From DASXMX01 sp036794395 (lineage in GTDB: Bacteria > Planctomycetota > Phycisphaerae > Tepidisphaerales > Tepidisphaeraceae): a stretch of 46,934 nucleotides of DNA. Every line of letters begins with the position of its first letter. Positions within the stretch are counted from its first letter, which is position 1. Position numbers and translations under genes: made by a program. The stretch lies in assembly GCA_036794395.1 (NCBI GenBank), contig DAIRGS010000011.1, positions 1 through 46,934 of the forward strand, in the 5' to 3' direction. Positions 31,371 to 40,749 of the stretch are shown piece after piece. The notes under the pieces are model-generated. The model was not told the DNA's origin, did no database searches, and saw nothing but the letters and a program-made list of their open reading frames with translations.

Positions 31371-32586
31371 TGCCGGCCTCCAGGATGGGCAACACCGTTG
31401 CCATGACGATGAAGAGAACAAACAGGGCCAGCGTGACGATCATCGCGGGCTCGAGGACTGCCGTGAAACGCTGCGCCGCTGAGGAGACCTGCTGCTGGTA
31501 AGCGGTTGCCAGGCGATCGAGCATTTCCTCCAGCCGCCCGGACTGCTGGCCCAGTGCGAATATCTGCACCACCATCGGCGGGAACGCTGCCGTGCGCTCT
31601 AGAGCGTCGCCGATGTCTTCCCCGGCTGAAACCGCCACTTCGCATCGTCGCAACGCATCTCGCAGAACAAGATTACCGGTCGTACGCTGGGCGATCTGGA
31701 GTGCCCGCACGAAAACGATCCCACTGCGCAATAGCGTGGAAAGAACTACGGCCACATGCACGATCGCCTGCTTGCGAATCAGATCGCCCAGAAGCGGCGT
31801 CTTGAGCAGTATGCGATGCCACCTGAACCGGCCGGCAGGGCTTCGGATAAGAAGCGTGAAACCACTTGCCAAAGCCGCCGCGGCTAGCGCGAGTGCCCAC
31901 CACCAGACCAGCACGAAATCGCTTACGCCCTTCACGATGCGCGTCGGCCAAGGCAGCGGCAGTCCCTGTTCGATCAGGGGTTCGAGAATCTTGGGCACAA
32001 CAAACGTCATGAGGAAAAGACTGGCAAAGATGGCCACCGCCGAGACGATCGCCGGATAGATCAGCGCAGTTCCCACCCGGCCCTTCAACTGCTCTGATCG
32101 CTCTCTAAACTCGGCCAATCGTTCGAGGGATACATCGAGCGTACCGGCATCCTCACCAACTTCGGTGATATTCACGCACAGATCGTCAAACACCCGCGGC
32201 TGCTCGCCCATCGCCTGCGCGAGCGACGCGCCGCTGGCCACACGATCGCGAAGCACCACGATCACTGCATGAAATCCACCGGTGTGCTGCCGAGCGCATG
32301 TTTCCAGCGCTTCAAGCAACGGCACCCCAACCCCCAGAAGCGTAGCCAGCTCACCAATCAACGTAGTAGCCTGGTGCCGCGACCCTCCCCGACGGCGCCC
32401 CCGGCCAAACCGCACACGCCCCCTGCTTTGCTTTGAGGGCCCCGCCGCTTGATAGTCCTCAATATCGCGAACAATCAGCCCCCGGTCGCGCAAAAGCTCG
32501 CGCGCCTGCCGGGGGGTATCCGCGGCAATCGTGCCCGTGACGTCCTCAGTCGTCGAGTCGAGGGCTTTGTAAAGAAACACCGCCAT
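31357..32586 (-). CDS. gspF: Inner-membrane platform protein GspF
   Basis: The 409-residue protein starts MAVFLYKALDSTTEDVTGTI, typical of GspF/PilC, and has two GspF domains (about residues 75-200 and 275-400). Markers are ATLLGVGVPLLEALETCARQ, NITEVGEDAGTLDVSLERLA and FALGQQSGRLEEMLDRLATA. Membrane helices lie near residues 170-190, 220-240 and 375-400. GspF connects the ATPase to pseudopilus assembly. No Shine-Dalgarno precedes the ATG; a perfect 12-bp palindrome ACAAACGTTTGT (32595-32606) lies eight bases upstream. The gene follows gspE by 60 bases. Confidence 0.96.
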   Translation of the reverse strand: MAVFLYKALDSTTEDVTGTIAADTPRQARELLRDRGLIVRDIEDYQAAGPSKQSRGRVRFGRGRRRGGSRHQATTLIGELATLLGVGVPLLEALETCARQHTGGFHAVIVVLRDRVASGASLAQAMGEQPRVFDDLCVNITEVGEDAGTLDVSLERLAEFRERSEQLKGRVGTALIYPAIVSAVAIFASLFLMTFVVPKILEPLIEQGLPLPWPTRIVKGVSDFVLVWWWALALAAAALASGFTLLIRSPAGRFRWHRILLKTPLLGDLIRKQAIVHVAVVLSTLLRSGIVFVRALQIAQRTTGNLVLRDALRRCEVAVSAGEDIGDALERTAAFPPMVVQIFALGQQSGRLEEMLDRLATAYQQQVSSAAQRFTAVLEPAMIVTLALFVLFIVMATVLPILEAGNAIQ

Positions 32587-32646
32587 TTTATTTCACAAAC
32601 GTTTGTCTGCGCCGGTTGGTACAGCCTTAGCGCAGCTAAAATCGCA

Positions 32647-34413
32647 TCAAGGTGAGGCCGTCAGCTCATCAGAGCCATCGGGAACAGGCAACGCGATGAC
32701 GCCCGATTGCTGTTCGTCGGAGCGCAACGTTACGCGCTCAACTTCGGAAATCGTGGTTGCCCCCGCCAATATTTTGTGAATGCCATCATCGCGCAGCGTC
32801 CGCGTACCGGCGTGCATCGCCACTTCCTTAATCTCCGCGGCCGACGCCCGCGCTTGCACGAGCCGCCTTACGTCGTCGTTTAATGCCAGTAATTCGAACG
32901 TGCCCAACCGGCCGCTGTACCCGGTGTTCCGGCAAGCAGCACATCCAGAACCCTGCCGCATGCGAACAGTCGCCGACCGTTCCACTCCAAGCCATTCCAG
33001 CTCTGATGGTTGCGGCCGATACGTCACCGCGCATCGATCGCACACTTTCCGCACGAGCCGCTGCGCCAACACGCCCACCAGGCTGCTGGCCACAAGGTAA
33101 GGCTCGATGCCAAGATCCAATAAACGGGTCACGGCGCTGGCTGCGTCGTTTGTGTGCAACGTGCTGAACACCAGATGCCCGGTCAGGGAAGACTGAATCG
33201 CCATCGTCGCGGTTTCGAGATCGCGAATTTCGCCGACCATGATGATGTCGGGATCCTGCCGGAGGACGCGCCGCAGGCCGCTGGCAAACGTCATCCCCTT
33301 CTTATCGCTCACCTGCGTCTGGCTGATGCCCTCCAGTTGGTATTCAATCGGATCTTCGAGTGTGAGGATGTTTTTTTCCTTGCCGTTGATCCGCATAAGC
33401 GCCGAGTAAAGCGTGGTGCTCTTGCCACTGCCGGTCGGCCCGGTCACAAGAATCAGCCCATGCTCCACGCCGATCAATCGCTCGAACGCCGTCAGCGTCT
33501 GCGCTCCCATGCCCAGCTCAGACATATCGTAGAGCCGCGCGCTCTTATCCAGCAGACGGATCACCACGCGCTCACCATAACTGGTTGGCAGCGTTGCAAT
33601 GCGCAAATCGATTGAGCGATCGCCAATCTGTGCCGTAGCCCGGCCGTCCTGCGCAAGCCGCTTCTCGGCGATGTTCATCCGGCCCATCACCTTGATCCGG
33701 CTGATCACCTCATCCTGAATGTTCTTGGGGAGCGTATAGGCGTCATATAAAACGCCATCGATGCGCAGCCGCACCACCAGGCGATCTTCATGCGGCTGAA
33801 CGTGCAGATCCGATGCGTTGCTCTTCACGGCCTCAAACAAAACCAGATTCACCAGCTTGATCACCGGGGCCCGCGCCGCGTTATCGAGCAGATCCTCCCG
33901 GCCCGAAAGCTGCTGAAGAACATCGAGCACTTCATCGCGCTCAAGCGTCTTGATAAACTCCTGCGCCTGGCCGGTTCGCTGCTGATAGGCATCGTTGATC
34001 GCCGCCAGCACCACCGACGACGGCGCCAGCAATGGCGTGACCGGCCGATTCAGCAGTCGCGAGATCACCTGCAACTGCTCCCAACACGAAATATCTCCCA
34101 ACGCGACGACCATGCGTTGATCGCCCACCTCCCGCGGCGCCAGCCCCAGCATCTTGTATCGCCGGGCGAAAGCGATCGGCACGCTGGCCAGAAATTCGCT
34201 CGAAGTCGGGTAATCGCTGATGCTGTCGGCAAAGCCCATCCCCATCGCAACGGCCTGAGCCTGCGCCACATCCACCTCGTGAAGCCCGGCCTGGCGAGCC
34301 GCTGCGCATAGCGCTTCCAAGGCGCCACACTCGGGCAGCAGGTTGGAGTCCAGACCCGCGCCCCGCATCAGGCGATCCAGTGCAAGGCGAAGTTTTTGGA
34401 GCGGGGTTTTCAT
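32647..34413 (-). CDS. gspE: T2SS/T4P assembly ATPase GspE
   Basis: I chose the ATG at 34413; a TTG immediately precedes it. The 588-residue cytoplasmic ATPase has an N-terminal MshEN-like domain (residues about 25-160) and a second N-terminal subdomain with SDLHVQPHEDRLVVRLRIDG. The Walker A is GPTGSGKST with the lysine at about residue 331, the Asp and His boxes lie in LTLEDPIEYQLEGISQTQV, and the Walker B is DPDIIMVGEIRDLETA. A zinc-binding tetracysteine CDRC/CAAC near residues 470-505 completes it. GspE powers pseudopilus extension. It lies 28 bases after gspD. Confidence 0.97.
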   Translation of the reverse strand: MKTPLQKLRLALDRLMRGAGLDSNLLPECGALEALCAAARQAGLHEVDVAQAQAVAMGMGFADSISDYPTSSEFLASVPIAFARRYKMLGLAPREVGDQRMVVALGDISCWEQLQVISRLLNRPVTPLLAPSSVVLAAINDAYQQRTGQAQEFIKTLERDEVLDVLQQLSGREDLLDNAARAPVIKLVNLVLFEAVKSNASDLHVQPHEDRLVVRLRIDGVLYDAYTLPKNIQDEVISRIKVMGRMNIAEKRLAQDGRATAQIGDRSIDLRIATLPTSYGERVVIRLLDKSARLYDMSELGMGAQTLTAFERLIGVEHGLILVTGPTGSGKSTTLYSALMRINGKEKNILTLEDPIEYQLEGISQTQVSDKKGMTFASGLRRVLRQDPDIIMVGEIRDLETATMAIQSSLTGHLVFSTLHTNDAASAVTRLLDLGIEPYLVASSLVGVLAQRLVRKVCDRCAVTYRPQPSELEWLGVERSATVRMRQGSGCAACRNTGYSGRLGTFELLALNDDVRRLVQARASAAEIKEVAMHAGTRTLRDDGIHKILAGATTISEVERVTLRSDEQQSGVIALPVPDGSDELTASP

Positions 34414-34441
34414 CAAAACCTGGCAATCACTGCATCGCGAA

Positions 34442-36901
34442 TCATTTCATCGGTATCGGCCGGCTCATCGGAAAATCTCCGCCGATCCCGGCCGACTTGG
34501 CGCTCTTACCCGAGATGTACTTGAGGTCCTCAAATTTATCGTCGCGCAAAATCACCGGTCGGATGAATACAAAGAGCGTTGAATCCGCCATGTTCCGCGT
34601 GCGCGAGCCAAACAGCAGCCGGAGGAACGGAATATCGCCGAGAATCGGAATCGAATTCGCGCTGGTGTTGAAGTTTTTCGTGGTCAATCCGCCAACGACG
34701 ATGGTGTACCCATCTGGAATCGTCACCGAGCTATCCACCGCATTCTTCTGGCTCGGCGGTGGCAGCCCGTTTTGCGCCTGCCCGGTGAAGTTGCTGAGTT
34801 CGATGCTGTAAGCGAGCTGAAGATAATCCGCCTCGCTAATGTGCGGCTCCACCGAGATCGAAGTCCCCGCCTGCGCCTGCCCGCCCAAGCTTGTCAGCGA
34901 CTGCGTGCTGCTGGCATCCAGAATGACCGCGAAGGGCTCCTGGGCCACGCTCTCCAACTTGCCCTTGCCATTGTCGTTCACCAATAGTTGAGGCGCCGAA
35001 AGCAGCCGGGCATGCGAATTGGTCGCCAGTGCCCGAATAACGACATCCGCAATGCGCGGGCTCAAAAGCGCGAATGTCCCGCCCGGCGCTGCGACAGGCG
35101 TTAGCCGGCCCGTCACGGGATTGGCGGTGCTAACCCCGAAGGAACTGAGCGTCAATAATTGGCTCGTGTCGAACCCCCCGATCCGGCCAATGTCCACGCC
35201 GAACGTAAAGCCGTTGGTCGTATCCAGCGTAACGATCGTGCATTCGATCTGCACCTGCGGCCGGCGCTGGTCCAGCCTTTTAATCAGGTCCGCATACATC
35301 TGCTGCACCGATGGCGGAGCGGCCACAATGATGCTGTTGGTATTGGCATCCGCGGCAACTGTCGCATCCCGCCCATGGACCGAAAGCACACCCGCGCCAC
35401 CCGTCCCGCCATTGTCGCCCAGATATTTAGACAGCCCCGGAGCCGCGTACCGCACATCCGAACTGCTGCCCACGGACAAGCCGTTCGACGTACCGGTTGA
35501 TGTCGCCGACGTACTTCCGATCCGCTGACCGCCCAATGCCCTGGCGCCAAAACTGCCCGTTGCGGGGTTCACTGTTGTGTCGCGCGCCGTCTGCGAAGTC
35601 AGATCGCGCGGCGCGCCCATCGAATTGTCAGCCTGCCCGTTGTTAAGGCCACTCCCCTCGCGTCGCCCTCCCCGCCCGCCAGCCGCGCCATTGCCCGTAT
35701 CCGAAGGACCCGTCTGATCGCGCGAATCTCCCGTCTGGCTTTCGCCGATCAGCCCGCTGATCGTGGCCAATACATCTGCCGCCTTGGTGTTCTTCAGCTT
35801 GTAAAACTGAATTGGATTTTGCGATTCAGGAGCTGCCGTATCCACCTGCGGCAAAACCTGCTCGATCTGCCGATGAATCTCGGGTGTCGCCGCCACCACC
35901 AGCGTCTGCGAATCGGCGTCCGCCACGGACTGATACGCGCGCTTGGCCAATGCCGGCCCAATCAGCCCCTTCACGACTCGATCAAGCCGATCGGGGGACA
36001 CTGCCTTGAGGTGATAAACCTTCGATTGAAGTTCCGGCGCCTTGTCGAGTGCCAAGATCAGATCGACCACTTCCTGCATTCGGCCTGGTGGCGCGATGAT
36101 TGCAATTTGGTTTGTCCGCTCATCGGCCGACAATGAAATTCCCGACAGGTTCGCGCTTCCCCATTGATACGTTTCACGACTGGCCAGCAGTTGCGTAACC
36201 GCCGGGGCAATTTGCGCCGCCTCGGCCTGCCGCAGGGCAACGAACTTCACGTCCACCTGCGGCGCTTCCATATCCAGCTTACGAATCAATGGCTCAACCC
36301 TGCGCAGCACGCTCGGGTAATCACCCACGATCAACACCCGCTGCCCTGTCTCGGCCTGGATATATCCGCCGGGTGTGGTGAGAAACGGGCGAATGGCTTC
36401 GACCAGTTTCGTCGGATCGTTATGCAGCAACACGAAAACTTGGGCAACCGGTCCTTCATCGGATTTAGCGCCATCGGCCGGCTTCGCCACACCGGCCAGA
36501 GTCGGCGCCAGAACGATCTGCTTCCAGCCCGGCAACTCCGCGTCCACCAGTGCCATCTGCTTCAGCCGCAGCGCGCTTTGGAGAATCCCCATCAGTGCCG
36601 ATTCGGGAACTTTCACCGGCACCCGAATGATTACCTTTTTCCCGCGGATCTGCTCATCGTACAGAATGGGAATGTGAAGCCGCTTGGTCACGATCTCCGC
36701 CAGCAGCGTCACCTCAACGCCATCGGCCGGAAAATCCATCGTCACCAAATCCGAACCGCCAGTGACGGGTTGCGTTGCCGGGGCATCGATCCCACTTCTT
36801 AACGCCTGGCCAAGCGCAGGCGCGCCGGTTGCCATGCCGATCAATAGCGCATGCAAACTCAGAGTCGTTGGGCGACGACAGCTAAATGACAATCGCTTCA
36901 T
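34442..36901 (-). CDS. gspD: Outer-membrane secretin GspD
   Basis: The 819-residue protein has a signal peptide ending near ALGQA, an N0-like domain (VTMDFPADGVEVTLLAEIVT), and several N1-N3 KH-like domains (VFVLLHNDPTKLVEAIRPFL; YQWGSANLSGISLSADERTN; VYHLKAVSPDRLDRVVKGLI). A Gly/Ser/Asn-rich insert covers about residues 395-500. The C-terminal secretin barrel shows LLSAPQLLVNDNGKGKLESV, VTIPDGYTIVVGGLTTKN and SIPILGDIPFLRLLFGSRT. It forms the multimeric outer-membrane channel. It is the first gene of the minus-strand operon, divergent from the DUF1800 gene. I found no clear promoter or ribosome site before the ATG. Confidence 0.97.
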   Translation of the reverse strand: MKRLSFSCRRPTTLSLHALLIGMATGAPALGQALRSGIDAPATQPVTGGSDLVTMDFPADGVEVTLLAEIVTKRLHIPILYDEQIRGKKVIIRVPVKVPESALMGILQSALRLKQMALVDAELPGWKQIVLAPTLAGVAKPADGAKSDEGPVAQVFVLLHNDPTKLVEAIRPFLTTPGGYIQAETGQRVLIVGDYPSVLRRVEPLIRKLDMEAPQVDVKFVALRQAEAAQIAPAVTQLLASRETYQWGSANLSGISLSADERTNQIAIIAPPGRMQEVVDLILALDKAPELQSKVYHLKAVSPDRLDRVVKGLIGPALAKRAYQSVADADSQTLVVAATPEIHRQIEQVLPQVDTAAPESQNPIQFYKLKNTKAADVLATISGLIGESQTGDSRDQTGPSDTGNGAAGGRGGRREGSGLNNGQADNSMGAPRDLTSQTARDTTVNPATGSFGARALGGQRIGSTSATSTGTSNGLSVGSSSDVRYAAPGLSKYLGDNGGTGGAGVLSVHGRDATVAADANTNSIIVAAPPSVQQMYADLIKRLDQRRPQVQIECTIVTLDTTNGFTFGVDIGRIGGFDTSQLLTLSSFGVSTANPVTGRLTPVAAPGGTFALLSPRIADVVIRALATNSHARLLSAPQLLVNDNGKGKLESVAQEPFAVILDASSTQSLTSLGGQAQAGTSISVEPHISEADYLQLAYSIELSNFTGQAQNGLPPPSQKNAVDSSVTIPDGYTIVVGGLTTKNFNTSANSIPILGDIPFLRLLFGSRTRNMADSTLFVFIRPVILRDDKFEDLKYISGKSAKSAGIGGDFPMSRPIPMK

Positions 36902-37154
36902 CGGGTCACTCGGTCAGCGCCAGAATGCCACAGCAGATCAAACAAGACGCTTGCACGGGGTGTCAGGGCAACGGTGCTTATCAACGAAACTTGTGCGGGA
37001 ATCAGGGCATTCATTCTGGCAGATGCGTGAAGTTCTCGGCAAGCCCACCCAGTCTACCAGCGCCGTGCAAAACCCTCAATGAAAAAGGCCCGTGGCCGCG
37101 ACCACATCACCCCGATTAACGCAGCAAAAAACCCGAATCTCTTTTGGAATTTCG

Positions 37155-37184
37155 TTGACAGTCGCATAGCCTCAGAAGTAGCGT
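37155..37184 (+). promoter_or_regulatory. Candidate promoter upstream of the DUF1800/DUF1501 genes
   Basis: TTGACA (37155-37160) and TAGCGT (37179-37184) are separated by 18 bases. Transcription from here would give a leader of about 365 bases before the DUF1800 gene, containing the stem-loop at 37205-37265. The other parts of 36902-37555 show no gene I would support. Confidence 0.35.
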
Positions 37185-37204
37185 GTGGGGCGTTGTGGAG
37201 GTTG

Positions 37205-37265
37205 CGGTCGTCCATTCCGGTTCTCTCGCCCACCGGGCAAACGAACCGAGCATCATGGAAGACCG
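37205..37265 (+). other. Potential structured RNA leader (long interrupted stem-loop)
   Basis: Four nested paired segments occur in order: CGGTC/GACCG, TCCAT/ATGGA, GGTTC/GAACC and GCCC/GGGC, giving 19 base pairs around an ACC loop with small internal loops. It lies about 290 bases before the DUF1800 start. Whether it is an RNA element is untested. Confidence 0.3.
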
Positions 37266-37555
37266 TACTGTCCGCATTGCAACTTGATCCACCATCGTTT
37301 GGCGGCGTTTGGAAGAGCAGTTCTGGATTCTCTTAAGATCAACTTCCGTTCAGTGCCGATTGAGCTTTGGATGAGCGGGCTGGCTCATGCTTTAAGTTCC
37401 GTCACCACTGGATATTCCGGGACATCATCAGGTAAGTTATTGGGAATATCCCGAGCAGTCGGGCGTTAGAGTTTGGTAGCGTACGGCGGCGCGATCGCAT
37501 CCCTTGGCTCTTTTGGTTTGCCTGAACTCCAACTTACTGGAACAGGGAGGTTGTA

Positions 37556-40500
37556 ATGACCCTTCGTCTTTCGGGCGGCGGTCTTGCGGCGTTTGTTCTC
37601 ACCGTGGCCTGGTCGGCTTGCTTTGCGGGTGCCACATCCCCATCGCTCGTCTCGGCCGTCTCAAGGATGACTCATGGGTCGGCCGGCACGTTTGATATTC
37701 AGTTTCCCCTGCAAGGCCGAACGGGCATCGAGTGCCGAAGTGTCGACCAAGGAGTGACGCTCGTTCTTACCTTTGACCAACCCGTCAAAGGGGGCAACGC
37801 TTCAGTCGCCGAAGGTACTGCCACCCTCGCCGGCACACCCGCCTTCCTCGACAACACGATGACGGTCCACCTCGGCTCCCTGGCCGATGCCCAGACGGTT
37901 TCGGTCGCCATTTCCAAGGTGCGCAACGCCGCGGGCGAAGCCGCGTCCGCCAAGCGCGTCCGCTTCCGTCTTCTCCGCGGAGATGTCAACGCCAGCGGAA
38001 CGATCACCGCCTCAGATGTCTCGATCTGCAAGTCCGCGATTTCCCGCGCCGCCACGGTCACCGCAAGCACCTTCCGCTGCGACATCGATCACAACGGCCT
38101 GCTCTCGACTGCTGATCTCAATCTCATCAAGGCGCAGTCCACGGCCTCGGCATCGGTCACCGGCGGAGCCAGCGCCAATACGCCGCCCACCATCACCAGC
38201 ATCGGTCCTCAAACAGCCATCTCGGGCCAGCAAATGACCCCAGTCGGGTTCACCGTCGGTGACGCCGAATCCGACCCCGCCACACTCGGACTCACCGGCA
38301 CGTCCAGCGACCAGGCAACCGTCCCCAACGCAAACATCACCTTCGGTGGCAGCGGCGCTTCGCGCACGGTCTCCCTCGTGCCGGCTTCGGGTATCACCAC
38401 GGTCACGAACCTGACGATCACCGTAACCGTTTCGGACGGGGTCGCTCAAACCCCAACATCCTTCGCCCTGACCGTCGTTCCTCCGCCCACGGTTTACCTT
38501 GCCACGCTTCAGCCCATTGCAGGAGTCAATTCCCTCGGAAGCGGTACTGCCACGCTCTCCCTGAGCGGAGATCTCACCTTCGCATCACTGCGGTATAGCT
38601 TTTCGAATCTCGCCGGCGCCGATTCCGACGATGCGGTTTACGCCCCCGGCGACGTAGTTCTCTACGACATCCCAGTCGGCAAAGCCCACGGCGACGTTCA
38701 GCCCGATGGCTCGTACAAATGGGTCTTTGGCGCTGAAGCCGCCCAGGCCATCGCCGCCATACAGGCCAATCAGTCTTACATCACGATCGAATCAGCCGCC
38801 TTCCCCGCCGGTGAACTCCGCGGAACGTTTCAGAAGGTCACCGGCTCCCAAACCTTCACGCCTCCCCCGCCTCCTCCGGCCATCACCATCAACCCGCCTA
38901 CGCCGTACGATGCGTCACGATTGCTTCAACAAGCAGCGTTTGGCGGTAAGGCCACGGAAATCTTCGCGCTGGCCAACCCGCTAGCTCCTAACGCCTCCAC
39001 GGCAATCGACGACTGGCTCACCCAACAGTTCAACAGCGCCATGCCGATCGCGCCTGCCTATGACTCGGCCAACCCGGTGTATTCCAGCTCATCGATGTAT
39101 AAGCAGATTTATGACCGGGTCACCACCCCGCAGCCGCCCAGCCTGGGAGGCGATACCCTCGGCGACGATCGCGTTCATGAAGCTTGGTGGAAGAACGTGG
39201 TCTCTGGTCAGGACCAACTGCGCCAGCGCATTGCCACAGCTTACAGCGAGCTATTCGTCGTCTCTGAAGTCAACGACACGCTCGATGGCAATATCCCCGG
39301 CTTGGCCAGCTACTACGACATGCTCGCCAACGATGCCTTTGTCAATTTTCGAACCCTTCTCAATGACGTCACTCTTCACCCAATCATGGGTGAATACCTC
39401 AACATGAGGGGCAACAATAAAGCCGTGCCCCCCGCCTCGCCGAACGAAAACTACGCTCGCGAAATCCAACAGCTCTTCACAATCGGGCTTTACATGCTTC
39501 AGCCCGATGGCACGCTCGTGCTCGATCAGAACGGTCAGCCGATCGCCACATACGATCAGACAACGATCACTCAGTTCGCCCAGGTTTTCACCGGCTGGAA
39601 CACCAGCGGCTCGGTTAATATCCCGGTGCTCGTTGCCCCCGTCCCACCAGCGACTGTCGCCACCGTGCAACCATTCGGCAGCTCCTACCAAAAGCACATG
39701 GTGCTGACTGCCGGCAACCACTCGGGTACCACCAAGACCCTCCTCAGTTACACAGGCGCACCAACCTATACCGGTCCCAAATACCCATCCGGCACCGCTA
39801 CCGTGCCCAGTTTCATCCCGGCGAGCACGCCCAGTGCCCAGTCGACTCAGGATGAGCTCAACTTTGCCCTTGATGACATCTTCCTTCATCCCAACGTCGG
39901 CCCGTTTATCTGCCGGCAGCTCATCCAGCGACTGGTGTGCAGCAACCCGAGCCCTGGGTATGTCTATCGCGTGGCTCAGGTATTCGCCAACGACGGATTG
40001 GGCCTGCCCTTTCCGCAGTCACGCGGAAACATGCAGGCGGTTATTCGCGCCATTCTGACGGATTACGAAGCCCGCAGCCCCTCGCTCCGCACGCAGCCCG
40101 GCTACGGACGCGCACGTGAACCGATGATTCGCATGGCCAACATCCTCCGCTCCACAGGCGGAATATCCGTCACCAACAAATGGATGATCGGAAAAACGGA
40201 TAACACCCTGGCTCAGACCGTTCTCCGCTCCCCGACGGTCTTCAATTTCTTCGATCCGCACTTTACGCCCGCAGGCGTTGTTCAAAGCGCGGGAATCGTC
40301 GCGCCGGAATTCGATATCATCTACGAAACCACCATCACCAACGCCCAGAACATGATCTACACGGGCATCTATGGCTCAAACTACAACACCAACCCCATCA
40401 CAGGCACGGGCTTCCGGGGAGATAGCTTCGGCAACGATGTCTACCTGGATTTCTCAACGGCCGGTTCGGGCTTGATGAACGTCGCCCAAACCCAGGGCGT

Positions 40501-40678
40501 TGGGCCACTGCTCGATCGCGTGAGCCTGCTGCTGACCGGAGCAGCGCTGGACCCCAAAATTAAGTCGCGCATTCAGGTGTTCATCCTGGGTAATGTCAAC
40601 GCCACCGACTATCTGAATCAGACAAGGGCGGCGGTCCACCTGATCTCCACCTCCCCAGCCTGTGCCATCCAGCGATAA
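37556..40678 (+). CDS. Exported DUF1800 protein with dockerin-like and CHRD domains
   Basis: GGGAGG lies six bases before the ATG. The 1040-residue protein has a signal peptide and a Big-like beta domain (residues about 30-140). A dockerin-like calcium-binding repeat pair follows (GDVNASGTITASDVSICKSA at 142; CDIDHNGLLSTADLNLIKAQ near 176). Next come a cadherin-like domain (TPPTITSIGPQTAISG, about 205-305) and a CHRD domain (YLATLQPIAGVNSLGSGTAT, about 313-425). A DUF1800 domain runs from about 451 to the end (YDASRLLQQAAFG; ENYAREIQQLFTIGLYML; HPNVGPFICRQLIQRLV). DUF1800 proteins are exported, of unknown activity, and are regularly followed by DUF1501 genes, as here. Confidence 0.93.
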   Translation: MTLRLSGGGLAAFVLTVAWSACFAGATSPSLVSAVSRMTHGSAGTFDIQFPLQGRTGIECRSVDQGVTLVLTFDQPVKGGNASVAEGTATLAGTPAFLDNTMTVHLGSLADAQTVSVAISKVRNAAGEAASAKRVRFRLLRGDVNASGTITASDVSICKSAISRAATVTASTFRCDIDHNGLLSTADLNLIKAQSTASASVTGGASANTPPTITSIGPQTAISGQQMTPVGFTVGDAESDPATLGLTGTSSDQATVPNANITFGGSGASRTVSLVPASGITTVTNLTITVTVSDGVAQTPTSFALTVVPPPTVYLATLQPIAGVNSLGSGTATLSLSGDLTFASLRYSFSNLAGADSDDAVYAPGDVVLYDIPVGKAHGDVQPDGSYKWVFGAEAAQAIAAIQANQSYITIESAAFPAGELRGTFQKVTGSQTFTPPPPPPAITINPPTPYDASRLLQQAAFGGKATEIFALANPLAPNASTAIDDWLTQQFNSAMPIAPAYDSANPVYSSSSMYKQIYDRVTTPQPPSLGGDTLGDDRVHEAWWKNVVSGQDQLRQRIATAYSELFVVSEVNDTLDGNIPGLASYYDMLANDAFVNFRTLLNDVTLHPIMGEYLNMRGNNKAVPPASPNENYAREIQQLFTIGLYMLQPDGTLVLDQNGQPIATYDQTTITQFAQVFTGWNTSGSVNIPVLVAPVPPATVATVQPFGSSYQKHMVLTAGNHSGTTKTLLSYTGAPTYTGPKYPSGTATVPSFIPASTPSAQSTQDELNFALDDIFLHPNVGPFICRQLIQRLVCSNPSPGYVYRVAQVFANDGLGLPFPQSRGNMQAVIRAILTDYEARSPSLRTQPGYGRAREPMIRMANILRSTGGISVTNKWMIGKTDNTLAQTVLRSPTVFNFFDPHFTPAGVVQSAGIVAPEFDIIYETTITNAQNMIYTGIYGSNYNTNPITGTGFRGDSFGNDVYLDFSTAGSGLMNVAQTQGVGPLLDRVSLLLTGAALDPKIKSRIQVFILGNVNATDYLNQTRAAVHLISTSPACAIQR

Positions 40679-40749
40679 GTTAACACAACCGACGAGCCGC
40701 GGCCCTCAGCGCGCATTGACTCAACTGTTCGATGAAGTGAGGAGCTACA

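Noticed and set aside
37185..37469. Small open frame with CxxC...CPHC that could be a zinc ribbon
   Set aside because: The start is a GTG without a ribosome site, the part after the cysteines looks non-coding, and the same bases form a nested stem-loop. Kept only as an alternative in the leader finding.
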